A DNA stretch of 20,261 bases from a bacterium UBP3_UBA3054 (GTDB taxonomy: Bacteria > Auribacterota > UBA3054). The notes under the pieces were generated by a model. That model was given only the letters and a program-made list of their open reading frames with translations. It made no database searches and was not told the origin of the DNA. Where the stretch lies: NCBI GenBank assembly GCA_002366995.1, contig DFCM01000121.1:13912-34172 (forward strand), given 5' to 3'. Positions 14,808 to 20,261 of this stretch are shown piece by piece (the stretch's first letter is position 1; every line of letters starts with the position of its first letter). A program made the position numbers and the translations under genes.

Positions 14808-15199
14808 TGAAAGAAGCAGAACTCACTTACCGCGTCCCGTACGCTGACACGGACCAGATGGGCGTTGTCTACTACGCCAATTACCTGGTCTTCTTTGAAA
14901 GGAGCCGCAACGAGCTGATGCGCAGCCTCGGGCTCACTTACAAGGAAATGGAAGAAAAAGGCATCGGGCTTCCTGTTTTGGAAGCCCATGTCGAATACCA
15001 CAGTCCGGCCCGCTACGACGATCTTCTTACGATCAGGGCGCGGGTGGACGGTTTCGAAGGAATTAAACTAAGAGTAAAGTGTGAAGTGAAAAGGGGAGAG
15101 ACGCTCCTTGTGGAAGGATACACGCTGCATGTCTGTCTTGATTACAAACAGCTGCGCCCCGTAAGGCCTCCCGAATGGTTCAGCGATCTTCTTAAATAA
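14807..15199 (+). CDS. ybgC: YbgC/FadM-type acyl-CoA thioesterase (hotdog fold)
   Basis: Members hydrolyse acyl-CoA thioesters. In many Gram-negatives YbgC is linked to the Tol-Pal envelope system, elsewhere to other acyl-CoA pools. The 130-residue product is a single hotdog domain with the 4-hydroxybenzoyl-CoA thioesterase-type motif VPYADTDQMGVVYYANY (residues 10-26). The FFERSRNELMRSLG helix and VEYHSPARYDDLLTIRARV follow. Asp14 and Asp16 are the candidate active-site acids. Length is normal. The ATG shares its A with the stop codon of the upstream gene (TGATG). No tol or pal gene follows, unlike the enterobacterial arrangement, so the physiological substrate is open. Confidence 0.9.
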   Translation: MKEAELTYRVPYADTDQMGVVYYANYLVFFERSRNELMRSLGLTYKEMEEKGIGLPVLEAHVEYHSPARYDDLLTIRARVDGFEGIKLRVKCEVKRGETLLVEGYTLHVCLDYKQLRPVRPPEWFSDLLK

Positions 15200-15202
15200 C
15201 TT

Positions 15203-16132
15203 ATGGCGACTTATCTTGTAACGGGCGGCGCGGGCTTCATCGGCTCGCACCTTGCAGAGGAACTAGTGAAACGCGGAGAGCATGTCCGCGTTATAGACAA
15301 TTTTTTCTCGGGAAAAGCCGAGAACATGGCCTCTTTCATAAACGACGTGGAGTTTTATGAAGGCGACATACGCGACGAGGAACTTTTGAAGAAGATCATG
15401 CCGGGCGTCGATTACGTCCTGCATCACGCGGCTGTCGCTTCCGTCCCGAGGTCCGTCGAGAACCCCGAGGAAAGCACGGATGTGAACGTCATGGGAACGC
15501 TGAACGTTCTGAGAAGGGCCGCGGAAAACAAAGTCAAAAGGCTTGTCTACGCCGGCTCCTCCTCGGCCTACGGCAATTCCGACACGGAGAAAAAGAGCGA
15601 ATTGGAAGCGCCCGATCCTATTTCCCCTTATGCCGTGACGAAGCTGGCGGGGGAGTACTATTGCAGGTCTTTCGCTTACATCTACGGCCTTGAGACGGTC
15701 GTACTGCGCTATTTCAACGTCTTCGGCGAACGCCAGGATCCCAAGTCGCTTTACTCAGCGGTCATCCCGCTCTTCTGCACGGCGGCCAAGGAAGGAAAGC
15801 CCGCTACCATCTACGGCACCGGCAGACAGACTAGGGACTTCACCTACGTGAAAAACAACGTGGAAGCGAACCTTCTGGCTGCCAAGACGCCCGGCATTTC
15901 CGGCGAAGTCATAAACATCGCCTGCGGCCAGACGGTCGATCTTATTGAACTTCATTCCGCCATCAACAGGATCATGGGCAAAGACCTTCCGCCTGTTATG
16001 GCGCCCCCCAGAGTCGGCGACGTCATGCACTCGAGCGCCGACATCACGAAAGCCATGAAGCTCCTTGGCTATGAGCCGAAATTCTCTTTCGAGGAAGGCC
16101 TCGCCAAGACCTGCGCTTTCTTTTCCCATTAG
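15203..16132 (+). CDS. NAD-dependent epimerase/dehydratase, UDP-sugar 4-epimerase type
   Basis: An extended short-chain dehydrogenase/reductase that probably interconverts a UDP-hexose or UDP-N-acetylhexosamine at C4 for surface glycans. The 309-residue product has the Rossmann motif GGAGFIGSH (residues 8-16), GDIRD, HHAAVASVPRSVENP (74-88) and the serine region AGSSSAYG (117-124). The catalytic pair is YAVTK (Tyr143, Lys147), followed by LRYFNVFGERQDP and the substrate loop YGTGRQTRDFTYVKN. VPRS and RQDP are features I associate with WbpP-like UDP-GlcNAc 4-epimerases, but GalE or glucuronate epimerase activity cannot be excluded. It begins three bases after the thioesterase stop, without a clear ribosome binding site. 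Together with the glycosyltransferase at the head of the operon it suggests sugar-nucleotide supply for glycosylation. Confidence 0.9.
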   Translation: MATYLVTGGAGFIGSHLAEELVKRGEHVRVIDNFFSGKAENMASFINDVEFYEGDIRDEELLKKIMPGVDYVLHHAAVASVPRSVENPEESTDVNVMGTLNVLRRAAENKVKRLVYAGSSSAYGNSDTEKKSELEAPDPISPYAVTKLAGEYYCRSFAYIYGLETVVLRYFNVFGERQDPKSLYSAVIPLFCTAAKEGKPATIYGTGRQTRDFTYVKNNVEANLLAAKTPGISGEVINIACGQTVDLIELHSAINRIMGKDLPPVMAPPRVGDVMHSSADITKAMKLLGYEPKFSFEEGLAKTCAFFSH

Positions 16133-16157
16133 CTCCTGTAACTAATTTTCTCTAGGC

Positions 16158-17459
16158 ATGTCGAACAATTCACAAAAATCAGGCTTTTCCGTCGTTACCG
16201 TTATCCTCCTGATAATGATGACTGCCCTTCCCGTTTTAGCTGAAAACTCAGGATTTGTAACCGAAGAAGCGAAGCCGGCCGCTATTGATTCCGCATCTGG
16301 CGACAAGGCCCCTCTTTTTGAAGCGGCCCGCTCGGGCTACGCTCCCGCCCAGGTCGAGCTCGCGAAGCTCTATGAGGATAAAAACGATCTTGAATCAGCC
16401 GCCTATTGGTACGAACAGGCCGCGAAAAACAACGACGCAGAGGCGAACAACAAAATCGGGCGCTACTATCTGCACGGGCTCGGCGGAAAACCGAAAGATC
16501 CTGATACGGCTGTGAAATACATTTCCACGGCGGCTCGTTTGGGCCATGCCGACGCCATGACGCTGCTGGGAAATTATTGCTATTATCTGAAAGACTATGA
16601 CAACGCTCTCGCTTGGCTCCGCGGCGCGGCCGCCAAAGAAGAACCTAACGCTCTCTACAAATTGGGCGTGATGTACGAATATGGCGAGGGTGTCGCCCAA
16701 GATCACGAAAAGGCTTTTAATTATTTTAAAACGGCGGCCGAAAAAGATCACGTAGACGCTTGGATCAACCTTGGAATAGATTACCTGCTGGGCAGGGGAA
16801 CAAGCAAAAATTATGACCAGGCGAACTACTGGATAAGCAAGGCGGCAAACGCTGAAAAGCCGACGGCGCAGAAGATATTAGGCGACATTTATTACAGCGG
16901 CTTGGGCGTTACCGCCAATCATGATACCGCCGTCTATTGGTATGAGAAAGCCGTTCAGGGCGGTTCGGCTGACGCCAGGGAAAGATTGGCGCAGATCCGT
17001 TCCAAGGAAAGAACCGTTGAGAAGCCCAAGGAAATCGTCAAGGAAAAACCCGTCGAGACCAAGATCAGAAAGAAGACGGAAAAGCCGAAATCCAGCCGCA
17101 AAGGCACTGCTCCCGGCATCTACAAAGCCGTGCTCGACCTGAAATTCACCGGCCCGACGAACGCCAAGGTCGGAGACCGTTACAAGTATGTCGTTTCAAT
17201 CAAGAATTCCGGTTCCGAAACGGCTGAGAACGTGATCGTGGACTACACGCTTCCCATCGGCATCTCTCTGATCAAGGATTCCAGCACCAAGAGCTTCACC
17301 TTGAGCGCCGGAAACATGGCTCCCGGCAGCGTGAAGAACTACAACGTTGAAGTTGTCGCCGACTACGCGGGGATCTTCATCAACAGCGTGAGCGTAAAAG
17401 GCGCCAACGCCCACGACAAGCACTCTTCCATCTGCACGAAGGTGATCAACCGCAGATAA
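16158..17459 (+). CDS. Secreted Sel1-repeat protein with C-terminal DUF11-like Ig domain
   Basis: A 433-residue exported protein. Residues 1-29 form a signal peptide with a hydrophobic core (VVTVILLIMMTALPVLA) and an AXA-type cleavage site. Five to six Sel1-like repeats (alpha helical, about 36 residues each) span roughly residues 48-280. Typical pieces are AQVELAKLYED, YWYEQAAKNNDAEANNKIG, ALYKLGVMYEYGEGV and AWINLGIDYLLGRGTS. A Lys/Glu/Pro-rich linker follows (about 285-320), then one beta-sandwich of DUF11/CARDB type (about 325-433) with VGDRYKYVVSIKNSGSETAENV. Sel1 repeats bind partner proteins and DUF11 domains occur on bacterial surfaces, so an envelope scaffold role is inferred. It is the last gene of the operon and ends just before a large terminator. 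No lipobox, membrane anchor or PEP-CTERM signal is present at the C-terminus. Confidence 0.88.
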   Translation: MSNNSQKSGFSVVTVILLIMMTALPVLAENSGFVTEEAKPAAIDSASGDKAPLFEAARSGYAPAQVELAKLYEDKNDLESAAYWYEQAAKNNDAEANNKIGRYYLHGLGGKPKDPDTAVKYISTAARLGHADAMTLLGNYCYYLKDYDNALAWLRGAAAKEEPNALYKLGVMYEYGEGVAQDHEKAFNYFKTAAEKDHVDAWINLGIDYLLGRGTSKNYDQANYWISKAANAEKPTAQKILGDIYYSGLGVTANHDTAVYWYEKAVQGGSADARERLAQIRSKERTVEKPKEIVKEKPVETKIRKKTEKPKSSRKGTAPGIYKAVLDLKFTGPTNAKVGDRYKYVVSIKNSGSETAENVIVDYTLPIGISLIKDSSTKSFTLSAGNMAPGSVKNYNVEVVADYAGIFINSVSVKGANAHDKHSSICTKVINRR

Positions 17460-17473
17460 ACTGATTACGTCGC

Positions 17474-17563
17474 AAAAAAGCACACTCCCTGGCTCACTAC
17501 TGCCACCGCAGTTTTAGAGGAACTCGCGGCCTCCGTGTGTTCGCCTTGGGAGTGTGCTTTTTT
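17474..17563. terminator. Long-stem bidirectional terminator with structured interior, possible small RNA
   Basis: A perfect 16-bp stem, A6GCACACTCCC (17474-17489) with GGGAGTGTGCT6 (17548-17563), has T-runs on the exit side of both strands, so it can end both the rightward operon and the leftward PurF-like gene. The interior is 58 bases, far longer than a normal terminator loop. It can fold further: GGC 17491-17493 with GCC 17543-17545, and CCGCAGTT (17506-17513) with AACT-C-GCGG (17521-17529) around loop TTAGAGG. No long open frame lies in it. Confidence 0.75.
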
Positions 17564-17586
17564 TGCTCCGAGCCTAATGCCGGATC

Positions 17587-18993
17587 TTATTCCTTTCCAG
17601 TCCAGCAGAAGGTGCAGACCTCGTCCTTGGGCAGCCCGATGGCGTCCAGCATGTCGTCGAGGTTCTGATAGCGCAGCGTGGTCATGGAGAATTCTCTCCT
17701 GATGTGGTCGACCATGGCTTCGTATTTTTCCGAGCCGTACTGCAGGTATTCTTCCGGCACGGTCTCTGAGAAGCCTTCCAGGTGGTTTATGGCCCTTCTG
17801 GCGGCCAAGCTGAGGACGTTGCTGCCCGATCTGGAGAAGTTCAGATATTTGCAGGTGAAAAGGTAGGGCGGGCAGGCGGAGCGGAAATGCATTTCCTTGG
17901 CGCCGGCGGAGAAGACTCTAGACACGATGTCCCTTAGCTGCGTGCCCCTGACTATGGAGTCTTCCGTGAAGAGAACGCGCTTCTGGTCGAGGAGCGGCTT
18001 TACGACGAGTATCTTCATCCTGGCGATGACTTCGCGGACGCTCTGGGTCGTCGGCATGAAGCTTCTGGCCCAGGTCGGGGTGTATTTCGTGAAGGGGCGG
18101 CCGAAGGGGACATGGCGCGCGTTGGAATAACCGATGGCGTAGCCTGTGCCGGAGTCGGGGACGCCGGCGGCCAGGTCGATCTCCACTTTGTCGTTCTCGG
18201 CCAGTTTCTGTCCGGCGGCGTAGCGGAATTTCTCAACGTTGAGGCCTTCGTAAGTCGAGGCGGGGAAGCCGTAGTAGACCCAGAAGAAGGCGCAGACTTT
18301 CCTTTTGCCGCAGGGGGCGAGGATCTGTTCGGTGCCTTCAGGAGTGATCTTCACTATTTCGCCGGGGCCGAGTTCCTTTACGGTGGAGTAGCCGAGGTTA
18401 AGGAAGGCGGTGGATTCCATCGTGAAGGCGCGGGCGCCGTCCTTTTCGCCCAATATTATGGGCGTTCTGCCGTGATAGTCCCTGGCGGCGTAGAGGCCGT
18501 CTTTTGTAAGCAGCATAAGAGAGCAGGAGCCGTCGATCCTCTTGAAGAGGTTCTGTATGCCGTCCACGAAGCTTTCGCCCTCGTTTATGAGGACGGCGGC
18601 CAGTTCGGTCATGTTTATTTCGCCCAGGCTGGTCTCGGAGAAGTGCACGGCGTGGCGCTGGCAGACTTCCTCGATGAGCTCCTTGGTGTTGTTTATGATG
18701 CCTACCGTGACGATGGCGTATTCGCCGAGATGCGATCTAATGATCAAAGGCTGCGCGTCGAAGTCGCTGATGACGCCCATGCCCATGTTGCCGGAGAAGG
18801 AGTCGAGCTTCTCCTCGAAGCGCGAGCGGAAGGGGGAGTTGCTGATGTCGTGGATGATCCTGCTTAGGCTGCCGTCCTTGGCGACGAAGGCCATGCCGGC
18901 GCGTCTGGTGCCTAGGTGAGAGTGATAGTCCGTTCCGAAGAAGACGTCGAGTTTGCACTCGGATTTGGAAGCAACACCGAAAAAGCCGCCCAT
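17587..18993 (-). CDS. PurF-like amidophosphoribosyltransferase lacking the N-terminal catalytic cysteine
   Basis: The product has the two domains of glutamine PRPP amidotransferase, which makes phosphoribosylamine in the first purine step. The N-terminal Ntn-type glutaminase domain spans about residues 2-240 and the type I phosphoribosyltransferase domain about 250-410, with PRPP loop TEDSIVRGTQ near 343-352. Other PurF traits are YHSHLGTRRAGMA (23-35), AARDYHGRTP, GVPDSGTGYAIGYS (277-290) and the C-terminal CTFCWTGKE. PurF normally begins with Cys-Gly as its mature N-terminus, and this protein begins Met-Gly-Gly-Phe-Phe-Gly. The nucleophile is therefore absent and the nearest Cys is residue 13. 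It may be ammonia-dependent, a regulator or a paralogue with another role. I recall similar Met-Gly-Gly-Phe proteins annotated as PurF in other anaerobes. AAAGGAG at 19000-19006 fixes the start. tRNA-Ser lies 25 bases upstream. Confidence 0.88.
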   Translation of the reverse strand: MGGFFGVASKSECKLDVFFGTDYHSHLGTRRAGMAFVAKDGSLSRIIHDISNSPFRSRFEEKLDSFSGNMGMGVISDFDAQPLIIRSHLGEYAIVTVGIINNTKELIEEVCQRHAVHFSETSLGEINMTELAAVLINEGESFVDGIQNLFKRIDGSCSLMLLTKDGLYAARDYHGRTPIILGEKDGARAFTMESTAFLNLGYSTVKELGPGEIVKITPEGTEQILAPCGKRKVCAFFWVYYGFPASTYEGLNVEKFRYAAGQKLAENDKVEIDLAAGVPDSGTGYAIGYSNARHVPFGRPFTKYTPTWARSFMPTTQSVREVIARMKILVVKPLLDQKRVLFTEDSIVRGTQLRDIVSRVFSAGAKEMHFRSACPPYLFTCKYLNFSRSGSNVLSLAARRAINHLEGFSETVPEEYLQYGSEKYEAMVDHIRREFSMTTLRYQNLDDMLDAIGLPKDEVCTFCWTGKE

Positions 18994-19018
18994 TTTTGAC
19001 TCCTTTTTGTATTAATGG

Positions 19019-19105
19019 CGGAGAGAGTGGGATTCGAACCCACGGTACGCTAATGCGTACACCGGTTTTCGAAACCGGACCGATCGACCACTCCGGCATC
19101 TCTCC
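19019..19105 (-). tRNA. tRNA-Ser, anticodon CGA
   Basis: An 87-nt class II cloverleaf. The acceptor arm is GGAGAGA / TCTCTCC with discriminator G, and the anticodon arm is CCGGT TTCGAAA ACCGG with anticodon CGA. The long variable arm contains GTACGC ATTA GCGTAC, and the T-arm is GTGGG TTCGAAT CCCAC. No CCA is encoded. It reads the UCG codon and lies in the same direction just upstream of the PurF-like gene. Confidence 0.97.
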
Positions 19106-19121
19106 TTAATTTAGATTTTAG

Positions 19122-19150
19122 AGTTTATCAAAACCCCTGTGGAATTGCAA
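19122..19150 (-). promoter_or_regulatory. Candidate promoter of tRNA-Ser and the PurF-like gene
   Basis: On the minus strand a -35 TTGCAA (19145-19150), a 17-base spacer and a -10 TAAACT (19122-19127), each matching consensus at four of six positions. Transcription would start about ten bases before tRNA-Ser. Confidence 0.45.
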
Positions 19151-19174
19151 AACGGTGAGCCTGGGCCGTTGTTT

Positions 19175-19183
19175 TGGTAAAAT
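19175..19183 (+). promoter_or_regulatory. Candidate extended -10 promoter of the UbiA-like gene
   Basis: TGGTAAAAT is an extended -10 with no good -35. A start near 19190 leaves a leader of about 24 bases that contains the purine-rich AGGAAGGG (19199-19206). A second -10-like TATAAT at 19190-19195 lies too close to the ribosome binding site to be the main promoter. Confidence 0.4.
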
Positions 19184-19213
19184 ATGAGATATAATAGCAG
19201 GAAGGGAATCCAT

Positions 19214-20170
19214 ATGAATGAAAAGGACAGACCTGTGGACATGCGGGACAACGCCAGGGCGCTGCCCGTCCGCTTCTGGATCTACCAGGGCGAGCGTTTC
19301 CCGTTCGTACAATATTTGCCGTTGGTGGCGGCCTTTACCTTCTCAGCCACCGGTTATTCGCTGATGGCGGGCGGACGATCTGGCTTTCCCAACGGCTGGA
19401 CGATGGCGGCCGGCGTCGCGACTTCCTTCGGCCTTTTCTTCCTGCTCAGGCTTTTCGACGAATTCAAGGATGCGGCGGACGACGCGAAGTGGCGGCCTTA
19501 CCGCGCCGTGCCGCGCGGCCTCGTCTCCTTCGGCGAGATCCGCGCGCTGATCGTCTTTATCATCGCTTTTGTCATTGCAGTCAACGCCGCGGTAGCACCT
19601 ATGCTTCTGGCCCCGCTGGCGCTTTCGTTGGCCTACATCCTTCTCATGTGGCGTGAATTTTTCGTGCCGGCTTGGCTCCGCCGCCATCCCGTCGTCTATA
19701 TGCTCACCCACATGGTGGTGATGCCGCTCATCGACTTTTACACTTCCGGCCTCGACTGGATCGTCGCCGGGGCGGCTCTGCCGAAAGGGATGCTGCTTTT
19801 TCTCGCGCTGACTTTCACGAACGGCTGCGTGATCGAGATCGGCCGTAAGATCCGCCTGCCCGAGAACGAGGAGGAGGGCGTCGAAACTTACTCCGCGCTC
19901 TGGGGACGTTTCAGGGCCGCCTGGATCTGGCTCGGCGTGCTTACGCTGACCTGGCTGTTTTCGCTTGCGGCCTGCGCGCTGCGCGGCTACTTTGTCCGGG
20001 GCGGAATACTGCTTACCTTGGCTTTTGTTTTCTGCGCGGCGCCGGCGGTTGCCTTCCTCCGCGGCAAGGGGACCGGCCGAGGCATTGAAAACGCTTCCGG
20101 CATCTGGACGGTTCTCATGTACGTTTTCGTCGGGCTCGTTCCCGCCATCCTGAAATGGGTAGTGCGATGA
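19214..20170 (+). CDS. UbiA-family membrane prenyltransferase-like protein
   Basis: UbiA-type enzymes are polytopic membrane proteins that transfer a polyprenyl group from its diphosphate to an acceptor. The 318-residue product has about eight hydrophobic segments. It carries the first Asp-rich motif as LFDEFKDAADDAKWRPYRAVPRGLV (residues 80-104), where Asp82 and Asp86 would hold magnesium. The second motif region is the degenerate EIGRKIRLPENEEEGVETYS (208-227), in which Glu and Asn replace the usual Asp pair. It could still bind metal, but the acceptor is unknown and it is not a recognisable UbiA, MenA or CyoE. The start at 19214 follows AGGAAGGG by seven bases. An earlier in-frame ATG at 19184 has no such site. 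The stop overlaps the next gene, a PEP-synthase-like protein, by four bases, so the two probably work together. Confidence 0.85.
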   Translation: MNEKDRPVDMRDNARALPVRFWIYQGERFPFVQYLPLVAAFTFSATGYSLMAGGRSGFPNGWTMAAGVATSFGLFFLLRLFDEFKDAADDAKWRPYRAVPRGLVSFGEIRALIVFIIAFVIAVNAAVAPMLLAPLALSLAYILLMWREFFVPAWLRRHPVVYMLTHMVVMPLIDFYTSGLDWIVAGAALPKGMLLFLALTFTNGCVIEIGRKIRLPENEEEGVETYSALWGRFRAAWIWLGVLTLTWLFSLAACALRGYFVRGGILLTLAFVFCAAPAVAFLRGKGTGRGIENASGIWTVLMYVFVGLVPAILKWVVR

Positions 20171-20261
20171 ACGGCGGCAAGGCTGACAATCTCAGGCGCC
20201 TGAAAGCACTCGGCTTCCCGGTTCCGGAATGGATCGTCATAGGTCCAGACGAAGCGGCGGA
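20167..20261 (+). CDS. PEP synthase / PPDK-like ATP-grasp protein, N-terminal fragment (cut by window end)
   Basis: Only 31 codons are visible: an ATG overlapping the UbiA-like stop (ATGA), then GGKADNLRRLKALGFPVP and EWIVIGPDEA. A Gly-Gly-Lys-Ala start with the following Leu-rich helix and GFPVP is the N-terminal nucleotide-binding signature of PEP synthase and pyruvate phosphate dikinase (PPDK_N). It is shared by rifampin phosphotransferase and by stand-alone PEP/pyruvate-binding proteins. The fragment cannot show whether phosphohistidine and PEP-binding domains follow. A true PPDK is already encoded at the other end of the window, so this is a second family member, probably with a specialised role tied to the UbiA-like enzyme (inference). 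Confidence 0.75.
   Translation, partial: MNGGKADNLRRLKALGFPVPEWIVIGPDEAA

Noticed and set aside
17472..17566. Possible SRP (4.5S) RNA
   Set aside because: The size and hairpin shape fit, but neither strand shows the conserved AGGTCAGG / GGAAGCAGCC-type core, so I do not call it.
18112..18867. A 251-codon plus-strand open frame inside the PurF-like gene
   Set aside because: Antisense shadow, Gly/Val/Glu-rich with no motif or ribosome binding site. The minus-strand gene is supported throughout.

Overview
This 20.3 kb window is gene-dense bacterial chromosome. I count 20 protein-coding genes (the first and last cut by the window edges) and three tRNA genes. I see no insertion sequence, prophage or CRISPR array, and no gene-free stretch longer than 300 bases. 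The gene set is a pyruvate phosphate dikinase, a fused exosortase-EpsI, a large DUF2723 membrane glycosyltransferase with TPRs, and a Sel1/DUF11 surface protein. tRNA genes lack an encoded CCA end, ribosome binding sites are sparse and four-base ATGA overlaps are common. This fits a Gram-negative of the PVC group (Lentisphaerota/Verrucomicrobiota-like), but that placement is inference from memory of gene content.

Left block (1-4291): the 3' half of ppdK and a tiny lipoprotein gene run rightwards and end at a strong hairpin terminator (1546-1578). The facing minus-strand operon reads tRNA-Cys, tRNA-Leu(UAA), accD, riboflavin synthase, rodA. A sigma70-type promoter lies just upstream of tRNA-Cys. 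The operon joins translation, fatty-acid, flavin and wall-elongation functions, and its protein genes overlap or are coupled.

Middle minus-strand operon (4292-8994): a panE-like reductase, pyrF, exosortase-EpsI and a YbbR-domain protein are packed end to end with overlaps or single-base gaps. A 122-base intergenic region at 8995-9116 separates it from the rightward operon. That region holds promoters in both directions and two inverted repeats that could be operators.

Rightward operon (9117-17459): DUF2723-TPR glycosyltransferase, nadC, birA (short), an argA-like acetyltransferase, an unrecognised tandem-repeat protein with an SSB-like C-terminal tip, a YbgC thioesterase, a nucleotide-sugar epimerase and a Sel1/DUF11 secreted protein. 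The exosortase, glycosyltransferase and epimerase together suggest a cell-surface protein-sorting and glycosylation theme mixed with cofactor genes. AccD and BirA both serve acetyl-CoA carboxylase, one from each strand. The operon ends in a long, internally structured bidirectional terminator (17474-17563) that could be a small RNA.

Right block (17587-20261): tRNA-Ser(CGA) and a PurF-like amidophosphoribosyltransferase lacking the N-terminal catalytic cysteine lie on the minus strand. Divergent from them, a UbiA-type prenyltransferase overlaps the start of a PEP-synthase-like ATP-grasp gene that leaves the window.
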